Source of the DNA: Stenocarpella maydis
Taxonomy: Eukaryota > Ascomycota > Sordariomycetes > Diaporthales > Diaporthaceae
Assembly: GCA_002270565.1 (NCBI GenBank)
Contig: NQMI01000012.1
Location: 1 to 64,000 of the forward strand
Direction: 5' to 3'
DNA length: 64,000 bases
Part shown: positions 11,032 through 22,502 of the stretch, one piece after another
Layout of the letters: each line of letters starts with the position of its first letter
Position numbering within the stretch: the first letter of the stretch is position 1
Notes under the pieces: generated by a model
What the model was told of the DNA's origin: nothing
The model's input: the letters and a program-made list of their open reading frames with translations, nothing else
Databases searched by the model: none
Made by a program: the position numbers and the translations under genes

Positions 11032-12139
11032 ATGGCAGGTGGATTGCCCTCCTCCTCGACCATCCGGCAATTCTGGAATCGGAGAAAAACAAGCGCTGTA
11101 GCATTCGCAGTCGTCTTGCTCTTTTACTGGACACTAGGTTCTGCATCTATAGTGAGTTTAGCCACAGTACCGTTCTCCTAGCTCACTGCTAGGTCAGTAT
11201 CATTGAAATCCCTACCCAGCAACCACGGAAGACAGTAGCTGTCCATTGCTCGGACCGAAGGCCAGGCGCTGGCCAAACAATGCAGACAGGGGTTGCAACC
11301 GCACCAGTACCGCAGGTTGATGCATTTAAAAAAGATATTGACTTCCCCGGCTTATTCGAAGAAAACATGGCGCTACTGATGAAGGAGGACCCAATGGCAA
11401 TCCCGAACTTCGCCTCGGTGCTGCTACACTTTCACGGCATGCTCGGCCCACAATGGGAGGTTGTAATACTCACGCGCGAGGGGTGGAGGATTCCACACAG
11501 CCTCGTATTCCGACAAGCCCTCAGCGACGGTAGCATCAAAGTGCGCTTCCTGCCTGACGGGGTTTCGTTCCCGACCCACCCGTCCGTGTCGATCTTCCTC
11601 ACGGACCCCTGGCTACTGGAGATGTTCGAGTAGGCCAACCGCATCCTGATGTTCCAAGCCGACGACATCCTCTGCACCAACTCCAAGGCGCGCGCCGACG
11701 ACTTCCTCGTGTGGGACTTTGTCGGGGCCCCTGTGTTCCCGGCTTCCGCGGACCCGAAGCGGCCCAACGCGCGCTCCTTCAATGGCTGCCTCTCGATCCG
11801 CAACCCGCGAGTCTTCGCCCGCATCGCTCGCGACCCGACAACTCGAACTCCACCGCGGATCTGTACTCTGCGCCATACAAGGAGGCTTATAATAACATGA
11901 AGTTTGAAGACCACTGGTTCATGTGGAGGATCGACGAGCGGCCGGACCTCAATGCGCGCATCGCAACCCCAGAGGTCGCAGGGCACTGGTTCTCAGCCGA
12001 GACATGGTACTTCGGCCACCCGCTTGGGTACCACCAGCCGCATAGGTGGCAAGCAGAGCGGTATCCCGAGATTATTGCTTGGTATGTTGAGGTTGAGATT
12101 ATTTTCACCCACGAGGCCCCGGATCAGCAATGGAACTGA
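11032..12139 (+). pseudogene. Broken DUF5672 family gene with N-terminal membrane anchor
   Basis: The likely start MAGGLPSSSTIRQ is followed by a single hydrophobic anchor (AVAFAVVLLFYWTLGSASI), a type II topology expected of Golgi glycosyltransferase-like proteins. A short intron (about 11153-11193) leads to VSIIEIPTQQPRKTVAV. The DUF5672 core is clear: ILMFQADDILCTNS, then DFLVWDFVGAPVFP, then FNGCLSIRNPR. Late motifs are FEDHWFMWR and HPLGYHQPHRW. The frame is broken twice: a TAG at 11631-11633 inside the core, and a one-base frameshift near 11835 after ARIARDP. Both lie in otherwise well conserved sequence, so this is a young pseudogene or a sequencing error. The family's activity is not established. 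Confidence 0.75.
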
Positions 12140-12673
12140 TGGTGTTCATCGGGACGGAGAGATGTTTAAATGTTTTGAATAGAATAATAATACCAGCGTA
12201 TGATTTGACCTTCAGGCTTGACACAGGATTTCGGTAGCACTTTATAGTAAACGCTTGAGCTATATATTTCGAGCAGTCTCCTACCTGCACGAGACCAATT
12301 CAGAGTATCACATGGATAAAGAAGTGTGCCAAGGTGGTCTGCGGATCAAAGCAATTCGATTGCACATGCATGTAACTCGGAAAGAACTTGCAGATACGCC
12401 CCTGAAGCCGTCTGGGACTACCTGAACCCCAGTCCCAATCCGTGGTAATAAGGAAAGACAGCAATGACGCCAACCCGTGTCCGATCAGGACCAGTCCTTT
12501 TCCGCCAAATTGGAACTTGTCACGCCAGTCCGTGTGCCCTTCATTGCTATAATACAACGCAGCCCAGTTCCAAGATATCCCGACTAAACCGAAGGAGAAG
12601 CAGCAAGGAAACACACGCCTCATGAAGAGCACGAAGAAGCAACAAAGCACCTAGGTATGACGCCGTCCTACAC
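12140..12673. other. Intergenic, no recognised gene
   Basis: This stretch lies between two converging genes and should contain both 3' ends. A 116-codon minus-strand frame here has hydrophobic patches but no family resemblance and no convincing start, so it is not called. Confidence 0.4.
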
Positions 12674-15600
12674 CTAGTACAGAAGCGTCCCATTAGCCAC
12701 CATGGCCTTGAATCTGTCATTTGGTTCGTGGAAGCGGTAGTTCTCGCCTCGGCAAACTCGGTCGACCTCCTCCCGCACAAATGGATATACGTCCTTCCAG
12801 GCGTTCCGACCCATCCAGCAGTCCAGGTGTCCGTAGCCAGGGACAACGCGCCGGCGGTATTCGATACCATCGCCGTCGTGCGGGCCTCCCTCGCCCTGGA
12901 CGCCATTGGCGAGCCCGCCGGCCCGCGTGCCGAAGGTATCGCAGAGGATCTCATAGGTCCTCTCCGTAGCCTCGGGGCTGAGCACGGCATTATCACGGCC
13001 GACAAAGAGCAGGAATGGCACGCCCCGCAGGCGTGCGATGTTCTCTCGCGTTGTGAGGACCTCGAAGAGCGGGTGGTCGCCCATCGCGTGGCCCGCGGCG
13101 CCCATGCGCATGAGCAGGTGCAGCAGGGTCATGTTGACGCCGCCGAAGAAGCGGTCGATCTGCCTGTGGGTCGCCTCGTTGAGGTTCCTATGGTTCCAGC
13201 AGCGGCCGAAGGTCAGACTGATGCGGTGGCAACTGGCGCTGTTGCAGATCTCGCGGCGCTCGTCCGGCATAAAGCGCAGCGCCTGGTTCAGCAGCCGCTG
13301 TACGAGGCTGTCCTCGCGGCTCGTCGAGCAGCTGAACCAGTTTCCCGCGAGCGTCCTGTACAGCTTGTCCATCGGGATGGGCCCCGCTTTGGCCTTGATC
13401 ATGTTCATCGTGTTCCAGATCGGGTTCATGAATACCTGTGAGCACGTCACGCCGCGGATCCAATCTGAGGGGATTGTGCCGTCCAGCAGTCCTGATGCGA
13501 AGGCGACGCTGCCCATGCAGTGCGCAATTGTGTAGATCTTAGGTGGCTGGAACCTCTTGTACTCCTCTGAGCTCTTGTCGAGCTTTTTCTTCTTCGCATA
13601 CTCGTCTCTGTTGATCTTCCGGATGTGCTTTAGGCAAGCCTTGATGTCCAGCCGCGTGCGGTAGGTGGTGTAGTCTTTCTCTGCAACCATGAGCTGCCCA
13701 ATTCTATGGACAGTCACGAAGACACGGTAGCCCGCACGCGTGAAGTAGTTGATTGCGTTGTAGGGGATTGTCGGAAGCGCAAAAATCTGATGGTCGACGC
13801 TTGCGCCGGGAATCATGAAGAGGTCGATCACGCCGCCCTCGGGAACGTGCGTCGCGTTCCACATGTGCATCTTGGTGCACACCTTGTCCGAGGCCCATAT
13901 GTTGAAAGATTGGTCGGGCAATGTGTTATTGACGTAGCCGCTGTACGTAGTCGAGGGGTATTGCAGCGCTGTGAAGGGGGCCAGGAAGAGGGACATGGAC
14001 CTGCGAGTGAAGAACGTCATGAAGCTGGCCGCACTCCAGAACTTCTTCAGCATTGACGAGCCAGTCGGGGTCAAGGTCATGAGCTCCGACACGAAGTCGC
14101 CGGGTTGTATGTGCATCATGCCCTTGGCTACGACCGGCAACTTGCGCCAGGCGTCGTCGTCTTTTTTGTCGGCATCGATAGGGCTCCGTTCTTCTTGCTT
14201 GACTTGCTTGCTGACAGTGCAGTAGAGTGTCGTCGTCGACCGCCAGAATTGCCATGGTGCGAGGGCAACGGAAGAATCTACGACCTTGTAACCATGGAAA
14301 TGAAATTGCTCGCCGTTGATGCCCGTCATATCGAAGTCGTAAGTCAGGTTACGAGTGCCTGGGGCCTTCAGGTCGAGCTTGAAGAGATTGAACTCGCCCC
14401 TCTGCACCATGAAGGGAGACCCAGGAATCGTGGGGCATACAAAGGTACCAGTGAGCATGCCCCGGTGCTGAGGATCCTTCACAATGCTCTTGGTATTAAA
14501 TGCCTGGACGCTCAAGAAGAACCTAGCGCTCTCGCACAAGCTCCTGGCTGTTCGGTAAGCCAGCTCGTAGTTGGGCCTCTTGTCCTCCCTCATCCCGTCC
14601 TCGTCGTGATGGATAAAACCTGACATGACCTCCGTGAAACCGAAGCCGCTGGCCTTGATAGCATCCGCATTGTTGATGACGTGGACAGCACCGTTGACAC
14701 TGTCGATCTCCGAGGCTGCGAGCCTCTGTTCCATCAAGGTCTTTCTGCGGCGTCTTGCGGGGTGATGTTTCGGCTCGCCAAAGAGGTCCAGAATCCCATT
14801 CTTCTCGCGATTGATTATCAGCCCGCGCTTTTTGCAATGTGCTTCTATCGAGCGCTCGGCAAGCGCTGTGATGGTCGCAAATGGGTTTGCTCCGAGTGCG
14901 GCAGGAATAACAGCTGCGTCCATGACAACCAGGCCTTCGTGTGTCTCTTTGCTGTCCATATCGTTGCCAACGAAGACCTCACCATAATGGTTGGTGACCC
15001 CCGTCATAGGCGTGCCGTCACGGGCCATGCTTGCACCGCCGATGGGATGGACCGTGACTTGTTGCTGGCCAAGCAGCGCGAAGAATGGATTTTGCACGAG
15101 CGTTCCACCAACGGCTTTGGTGGCTTTGGCTAAAACCTCATTGAGCTTTTTGACGTGGTCGCTGCGTCCGACCCCGAGGAACTCGAGTTCAGGCTTATCG
15201 TTTTTGAGGGTCAGCACGGCCTGGTTGCTATCGTGAGACATGATGAGATAGACTTGAGTCCTCTCTATTGCTCCATTCTTGAAGTAGGGGCCGAGGATCC
15301 TGCTTCCCCATTTAGCCAACTTGGCATGAGCCTGATTCATTAAGGAATCCTCGTATGAGATACTGCCAGGCATCAGGTCCAGCATGGCCCACATGAAGGG
15401 GGCGAGTGCCTTCGGAATGGTCCCTTCTTCTATCACATAACCGTCCAGGGGATTGTTATGGCCATCGCGGTTGTCAATGATCCCGGTGATACACGGTCCA
15501 ATTGGATTTTGTGGCGAAGGGTATGGCTTGCCAACAGCGTTGGCGGTTTCGTCCGTGTTGTATCTGTTCTCAACGGTCAACTACACCGTGCGCTCTCCAG

Positions 15601-17196
15601 TAGGGTGACAACCCAGGTTCTAAGAACAGCAAGTGTATCGTGGTTCGAACTTACCCGAATGCCAAGATGTCCCCGTTCCCACTCATGTTCTGCCCTATCT
15701 GATCGCTCATACTCAACCCCAACTGCTTGCTCCGCAACAGTATCTCAGTAGTGCCGATCGCGCCACCGCCCAGGAAGACAGCGTGCTTTGCATGAACCCA
15801 CAAGAGGTCACCATGCAGGTTCGCACGGAAGTGACCCCGATTGCGCCCATGCCAGGCGAAGTAGATGTTATATCCACCGCGCTTTGGAGGGCACTTCTCA
15901 ATATATCGGACCTCACATTCGCAGAACATCTCGGCGCCCCAGTTCCAGGCATCGGCGAGATAGGTCACCAATGTTGTCGTCTTCGATCCATCGTTGACAC
16001 CCGTGGCATCCTGGCCGGTCAGGGCTGAAGGTAACATCTCCACTCCGCAGCTGTTGGGCCCATTACGGAAGCGGGTGGTCTGCTTGACACGTGAGAACTT
16101 GTCAGACATTCCAAGATAGCCGGCTTGCTTCTGAAGCAAGCTCAACTTCGGCAGCATGGGCCAGTCGTCTGGGTATGGCTCAGGTTCGAGGACCTCTCTG
16201 GCCTTCTTGTAGTCTGCAAGAGATGATCAGTCATCTTTCTCTCTGTGTGTCATGGAAGTAGATACGTACATTCGTCAAGGCATTCAGGATGCTTTCGTAT
16301 CTCTTCGGGCCATGCTTTCATCCTCAAGGCGTCGTGGTTTGCTTCGAGGAAGACGTTGGCATTGACTAAGCTGGTGCCGCCGAGACCTGGATACTTGTTA
16401 GCGATTTGCATGGAGGTACGCGCGGACCAGGGTCGGATAACTCACCATTGCCCACGAAAGCATGTTGTCCTCTCCCAAATATCAGGTGATACATGCCGGT
16501 GGGCTCGCCGCCATCGACAGCGATACCGTCACCAACGCCTTTGGGCGCGAGGTTCCCTGACCAATGCAGCTCCTCGGCAGCTTCTCTTGTCCCACTGGGG
16601 TACTGGCCAGGCCATTTCTCCCGACCCCTCTCCAACACGCAGACGCTCTCACCTGCTCTTGCCATTCGTGACGCTGCCACAGCACCGCCATAACCGGATC
16701 CTATGACCACGCAGTCATATTCCCCGCGCAGGAGCTCAACAGCCCGGGAGAGACGAGGGTACTCTTGTTCTACGCGGTTGTCGTCGGTGTAGGTATGAAT
16801 ATTGGCGTGCGCGCGCGATCTTGGGCCTGAGACTTCGCCCTCATGAAGGCCGAGGGAAGGGATGGGGCCGCTAACTCCTGGCACAGAGGCGTCGTTCTCG
16901 GCATTCACCGAGTGGAGTGATGGAGAGTGCGACCAAGTCCCTCTCCTTGGTGACAGGCGCGGAAACTGCTCTGTGCTCAACCTGGGGTCGTCCGAGCTAT
17001 CAAAGCCCCTGTGCTCTGAGATACTGGAGGCATTGCGCGGTGTTGAGGCAACACTGTTGGTGCCATTGGTGCTGTAGCCGTTCACATATGCGCCATCCGG
17101 AGGCGGCTGAACAGCACCACCTTGGAAAAGGTCTCTTTCTGGTTCCTTGCCCCTGTTACGGGAACGAAACCTCAATTCTCCGTCTGTGTCCGACAT
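12674..17196 (-). CDS. GMC (cholesterol-oxidase-like) oxidoreductase fused to alpha/beta hydrolase
   Basis: The predicted product is 1,438 aa from four exons: 17196-16446, 16386-16270, 16213-15655 and 15563-12674. The three introns restore GNGLGGTSLVNANVF, LDEYYKKAREV and LAFGYNTDETANAVG. A low-complexity leader (1-155) precedes the FAD-binding Rossmann motif (GSGYGGAVAAS, about 166-176). The GMC C-terminal signature follows (VHPIGGASMARD ... AALGANPFATITALAERS). A middle domain links to an alpha/beta hydrolase with nucleophile elbow AHCMGS (Cys1158 in place of the usual Ser), an acid candidate in VGRDNAVLS and the His of GYGHLDCW. The GMC part should oxidise a sterol-like alcohol and the hydrolase part may act on the product. 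The substrate is unknown. No signal peptide is visible. Confidence 0.88.
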
Positions 17197-20100
17197 GGTA
17201 GGCTGAACTCTGTGTATATCGAGCGTAAATTCCCCGAGATAATCACCCAAGGGCCGGGGTATATGGTGAATTGTGACGAGATATACTCTCAAAACACTAG
17301 TAAGCGCTGACGATGCCGTGTACCGGCACGGAAACAAAGACAAGGTTGGTTATGGCTGCTCGGGCGTATGTCTAAGCTCACGGACAAGGGACAAAGCAGA
17401 GATGGGTATCATGAGGAGAGTGAATAACAAAGGGGGACCAGCCGTGGCTTCATTGAGTAGAGATATATAGCTCCTACGGCCTAGTGGTGTTGAGGGACGA
17501 GATGTGAACCCCAACTGATCCTTGTAAGTTGTAATCGTGTGGTAGCATCGAGATGGGATAGCGTGGGGAGGCTGAATGTACCTCGCGGAGGTGATCGGAG
17601 AGAAAACATGGCTGTCGGTTGGTGAGAGACAGGGATAGCATCGGAGGGAAACCACTCGTGTGCACCCAGACGAGAACGACTATTGTCGAAGAAGTGACGG
17701 GGGTCATGGATGGGCTGAAGCTCAGGGCGTTCATCGAAGAAAGGGTGGGCGTCGAGGGCCCTGCAGAAGCGCGGTACCTCCGTACCCCATGCCTCTATTA
17801 ACTGCTTCTCGTTCAACGGTAAACGGCTTGTCTCGTTTGCTGGGCCAATGCTGGCCTCAGGCGCAGCTGACAGTGTTTCCGCTTTTGTTGTTAGCCCCGG
17901 CTTAGGCTGCAGATCGTCGAGGCAGAAAGGTGAAATCACCCCCCTGGAGCACCACAAGATCTCGCTCAGCGCCCACCTCATTGGTGGTGTTGGTGGTGCA
18001 GACCCGAATCAGTGATCGACCCCGGAAGCTGCAGGTGACGGAAATGTAAAAAGAATTGGGCCCCCAAGACAGACATAGCGCGGCGGACTGGCGGAGAACC
18101 CAATTGCCCGGTCCACATTAACAACGACATTTGGACGCGCGATTGTGTTGCGGCATTCCTCAAATCGTCCACAGATCATTTAGGCCTGTGTGGCTGACGA
18201 CTGGCGTTCAATAGACAGTCTTAGCCCTTGTTCACTATCAACTTCGGATCGACGACTGAGAATGTCTCGAAAACCGAGACCAAGACTGGGCCGAGGACCA
18301 TCCTGCCAGGAGCCCCAATGTAGGGCCATAGCCTCGATGTCAAGGACGCCACAAAGCAGGAAGCCGTTCTCGAACGCCATGCCGTTGGTGAGGGGTTGGG
18401 GGNNNNNNNNNNNNNNNNNNNNNNNNNGGGGGGGGGGGGCGCTGAGGTGGTTGGTGGTGGCCGAGAGGGTCGAAATGGTCAGGCCTCCACCCGGAGAAGG
18501 AATAAGCATCCTCCATCTACGGGTGGGCCTCCCAATCCAATGGAACGCCAGAAACTGCTCGTATGTCAGCACCCCTAGTGTTCAGCGCCCCCCCCCCCTG
18601 GTAATCAAGGCAGCGACTGGAGGTTGCTGCGAAAGCTGTGTACGCACGGCCGGGAAGTTCGGAGACTGGTGGAGAGGACTCGACGGCTGTGTGCGTCTGG
18701 CGCTCGGTGTCGAGGTCTTCTTGCAGGCCAGCGCCAATGCATGGTTGTGGCATCATGACGATGGTCCAGCCACGGTAGGATGCGGTCAGGTCAAAAGACG
18801 CCGTCACGCCGCGGGCTAGGCGATGCAGTTCGAAGACGCAGAGCTGCTGCATCTGCAATGGTAGGTTCCATGCATATTCCTTCAACTGACACAGCCGAAG
18901 TGTGCTGCCAAGACTGGAGACGAAATAGATTGCCGGCCGCTTGTGACATCCAACGGAAGCCTGAGGACGGGCTGGCAGAGACACGAGCTCGGGCACCAGG
19001 TAAGGCTGACTGCAGGCAGACACTCGGGCGCGGGCAGACAAGATCTCGGTGAAGCACTGTAATACGGGCGACTTGTCCAATGGCCGGCTTGGCGGGTGCG
19101 ATCGTGTGGTCGCACGAGCCAGGAACACACACACACGGAACAAACCGCTTCCCACTGGCAGGGCTGAAGGAACATGGCAAGTGGAGAGTCCAGACGAAAA
19201 TGCTGAAACACCTGATGGTCAATGTCGAATGGCGTCGGGGCTGTCTGCGGTCACGGTGGCCATGCCCGCCATTGTTGCAGAGGGTTGACGTCGCTCGCGT
19301 TGCACCACAAAGTATCCCCCACCTGTCAAAAACGCGTCCCGCTGCGGGTTTGGGTCTTGTCCAACCCTGGAAATCCAGCACGAAACGTTGCCTCGTGCCA
19401 CCAGAGCGTTCCAAATATATAACCGCAGGCCCACACACAAATGCATTTTCTTGCTTGTCTGTATACTGGGATCAATGCCATTTTCGTCTCCCGTCACATG
19501 TCAATTGTAGTCGTGGCTTTTCAATAGTCTCTGCCGGCGGGGCATGCTCAGCTGATAGTAAACCCAAGTGCCCTGGGTGCAGGATGGCGCTGGTGGGGCT
19601 GGTGGGGCTGGTGGGGAAGATGGTGAAGGGGGTCTCACAGCCGAGAGATATCAGCCTCGATTTGAAGACATGCCCCTGTCGCGGATTACACTAAGGCATT
19701 TGAGCGTCCAGGCCTCATACCACACGGCCGACTGAACTCCGGTCTGCGGTCGGAGCTAAACCTAAATCTGTTCTGCCAGAGATGTACTACTTGGGAATTC
19801 TTGCAAGCTGAGGTGCGGTCGGCCTTTCAGCATACGATTCCATCAGTGGCGCGTTTCCCTGCAAGTAGGGCATCCTGAACACAACAGCAACTGCATGTCG
19901 TTGAAAAGCCTAGAGCCTCATCTCTTCAGAAGAGACTGTTGGCTGTGCATCTGCCTTCGGGCCGGCCCAACAGCCCGATCGAGCCAACAGAATCTCGACA
20001 CATCGAGTGTAGTGCTTGCTGTTGGTCCGCAACCTCGCCTAATCCGAATATGTGATAGAATTTCTGAAGTGCCCCAGCCGTGTTGACCGTAGCAGACACG

Positions 20101-21276
20101 ACTTGGTGGCCCAAGCGACATCGGACGGCTGAGCAACGGCGTATTGACATTGACTGCTCTGCTAACTCACCACTCTGCATACACAACAGGGCGGCCTGAG
20201 ATCCAGAAGGGATTTGAGATGCGTAGTTGAGACAGTCATATTAATATGTGCAGTCTGCGCACAAATGACCTCCGGCTTTCTGACAAGTCGTTGCCTTTTG
20301 ACATGCGAGACGCAAGCCTCGGCGCTTCAGGACACCTGGGCACTTGCTCAACCACAATCCAGGTCTCGGACAACAAATAGCAGGCACTTGCCACATTCCG
20401 AATGGATATCTAATTGTAAAATAACTACGGGCCTTTAGCACTGGAATACATGGTGCTTGCCGAAATTATGCTCTACAACCTAAATCGGTTAATGAGGCCA
20501 CAGGAATTCAAGTCCTGCTTCAGCCAACTACAAAGTTGCCTCCAAAGAATAACACTTTCTTACCTCGCAGAATACCGGCCTGTTTGCAGGCATTTAATGA
20601 GGGGGGGTATTCAAGTAACCTCTACTGAGTATTTCCTTGGTATCAATGCTTGTTCTTCTCGATTAACGCATCGTCTGAAAGAACAGCATGTTGCACGCCG
20701 GTGGGGGTAGGCATACTTTTAACAGCTGGAGCCACGTGAAGGAGCTACCCATCAGCATGGTTGTACTAATTGTGGACAGTGGCTTTTACTGGCCCCCGCC
20801 AAATCGCGTCTCGCCCTGGTTCGAGACTCTGTGGAGAGATATGCTCAGCATAACCCCAATTGCCAGCAATCGGAGTGCTGACTGACTGATTGTTGATGTT
20901 CACGACATACTATTGCCGAAACTGACATGACATCTCTTCGAACAAGGCAGCCATTCTTCGAGGTTAGCTGCTTGGCTCTAAAGAATAGCCGGAGCCGACG
21001 AAAACACCATTGGATAGTACCGTTGTTGAAATTGGGTAGAAAATTTAAGCCGGCTTACTCAAAAACTCATTGCCATCAGATTGGCAACACTAGCGATTTG
21101 CCATTCAAAATATATTCCGGAGATGCCACTTGCAATGATGTCAACCGTCGATCCCCGCCTCGGCACCGAGCATGGCAGTCGACGATAAGCAGATCCGCAA
21201 CTCCGACCTCCGAACTACAACCTTTTCTGAGCCCCGCGACACTAGTTCAATCTCATCTAGACTTCGCTACACAAAA
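17197..21276. other. 4-kb region without a supported gene
   Basis: Frames are open on both strands (for example minus 17981-17481 from an ATG, and minus 19155-18517), but none resembles a known family. Their composition looks like chance ORFs in GC-balanced DNA. The left part must hold the promoter of the GMC-hydrolase gene and the right end that of the thioesterase. The N gap at 18403 may hide part of a locus. Confidence 0.4.
18403..18427. other. Assembly gap of 25 N in a poly-G tract
   Basis: Twenty-five N are flanked by GGGGTTGGGGG on the left and twelve G on the right. The true length is unknown, and the G homopolymer probably broke the assembly. Frames crossing the gap cannot be trusted. 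Confidence 0.98.
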
Positions 21277-22041
21277 ATGGCACCGCATATCCCAAGCGAC
21301 CCGGCCGTACTGGAGCCCCTAGATAGGCCCGCAGACGCATCCAAGCGGTCGACCGTCATCTTCCTCCACGGCCTGGGCGACGACGGCCACGGCACCGGGT
21401 ACGGCCTCGCCCAGCAGTTCCAGAGGTACCAGAAGCTGCGGCACACGAGGTGGGTCCTGCCCACGGCCCCCGTCGACCCGGAGGTCGGACAGCGCTGCTG
21501 GTACAAGCCGCACCAACTGCCTTCCGCCCACAAGCCGCGCGTGCCCGGCCGGGGTGATGATGACGCGGTGATGGATGCGCCCGAGGACGAGGAGGGCATC
21601 CTGAGGGCTGTGGGTTATATTGATGAGCTCGTCAAGGGCGAGGTGGACAGCGGGGTTGAGCCAGGGAAGATCGCAGTTGGTGGGTTCAGTCAGGGTTGTG
21701 CGGTGTCGCTGGTCTGGGGTTTGAAGGGGGAGTGGCGGGCCAAGGTCGCTGGCGTATTCGGGCTGAGTGGCTACTTGCCCAACATCAGCGCTGTGTCTGA
21801 AGCTGGGAAGACATCAGGAGGTGGAGTGCAGAATGCGCCGAGGTGGTTCTTCGGCCATGGCATGGGCGACAGTCTTGTGTCGATCAGCTTATTCGCCGAA
21901 GGGCAAAAACGGCTGCAGGAGTACGTAAAGCAGGAGAACATCGAGGGACATGTCTACCAAGACCTGGCTCATGATGTTGGGGTGTCAGAGCTTCGTGATC
22001 TGTGGCTGTGGCTCAAGCAAGTTTTGAGAGATGACAGCTAG
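21277..22041 (+). CDS. Acyl-protein thioesterase 1 (lysophospholipase-type hydrolase)
   Basis: An intronless 254-aa serine hydrolase of the APT1/carboxylesterase family. It removes palmitoyl groups from S-acylated proteins such as Ras and G-alpha subunits and can act on lysophospholipids; it is expected to be cytosolic. Visible features are the oxyanion-loop motif FLHGLGDDGHGT (29-40), the nucleophile elbow GGFSQGCA with Ser138, the acid site HGMGDSLV with Asp198, and the catalytic His232 in DLAHDVG. The start at 21277 (ACAAAAATGG context, MAPHIPSDPA) is preferred. An in-frame ATG at 21172 would add 35 residues without family support. An acidic loop (PGRGDDDAVMDAPEDEEG) is typical of the fungal branch. 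Confidence 0.92.
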   Translation: MAPHIPSDPAVLEPLDRPADASKRSTVIFLHGLGDDGHGTGYGLAQQFQRYQKLRHTRWVLPTAPVDPEVGQRCWYKPHQLPSAHKPRVPGRGDDDAVMDAPEDEEGILRAVGYIDELVKGEVDSGVEPGKIAVGGFSQGCAVSLVWGLKGEWRAKVAGVFGLSGYLPNISAVSEAGKTSGGGVQNAPRWFFGHGMGDSLVSISLFAEGQKRLQEYVKQENIEGHVYQDLAHDVGVSELRDLWLWLKQVLRDDS

Positions 22042-22244
22042 ACACTACCACCCAAACCAGGACGGAAATGGTTCAATTCAAAGTGCAGACACCTCAACCG
22101 TTCAATCTTCATTTGGAGCTGCTTGGGAAATTTCTGAACAAGTAGTCACTTGTGTTTCTTTCCACCAACATGGACCCGCGACATGTCTCCTCCCTCACCT
22201 CTTCAAAAGATCTCCGCTCCCACAACTGCCACCAGCTCATCCCG

Positions 22245-22502
22245 CTAGCTTGGACCCTTCCTGGATTCTGCCCCTCGGAAGCCATCCAGGATTCTGTTGC
22301 CCTCTTTTATATCCTCGGGGTCCATCGACAGACCATAAGAGGCTTGGAAGGTTGGCCGATCATCCCAGCCCTCCTTGACTGTCTGGTAATTGGAGCTGGA
22401 AGAACCACCCTTATTTGATCCAGAACCAGCCGATCCCGAGGAGGGCTTTTTGGAGCCTCTGGAGCCGGAGCTCGTGTTACCGGGCGCGGATGGCGATGGC
22501 AT
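22245..22502 (-). CDS. Small conserved fungal protein, unknown function
   Basis: An 85-aa single-exon ORF with an ATG start. The N-terminal half is low-complexity Ser/Gly (GSRGSKKPSSGSAGSGSNKG). The C-terminal half is structured and acidic (YQTVKEGWDDRPTFQASYG, then DPEDIKEGNRILDGF). From memory, this layout of a Ser/Gly-rich head plus a GW..RP.FQASYGL.M.PEDI.EG motif occurs in small uncharacterised proteins of many sordariomycetes, so it is probably real. Function unknown. It converges on the thioesterase gene. Confidence 0.65.
   Translation of the reverse strand: MPSPSAPGNTSSGSRGSKKPSSGSAGSGSNKGGSSSSNYQTVKEGWDDRPTFQASYGLSMDPEDIKEGNRILDGFRGAESRKGPS

Noticed and set aside
12728..13441. Plus-strand frame inside the GMC-hydrolase gene
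   Set aside because: Mirror of the hydrolase coding strand; the minus-strand protein carries clear catalytic motifs.
17481..17981. 166-codon minus-strand ORF upstream of the GMC-hydrolase gene
   Set aside because: Starts with ATG and is open, but shows no domain or family pattern and overlaps the likely promoter. Kept out for lack of evidence.
18190..19155. Overlapping ORFs around the N gap
   Set aside because: They pass through or next to 25 N and change frame; no coherent protein emerges on either strand.
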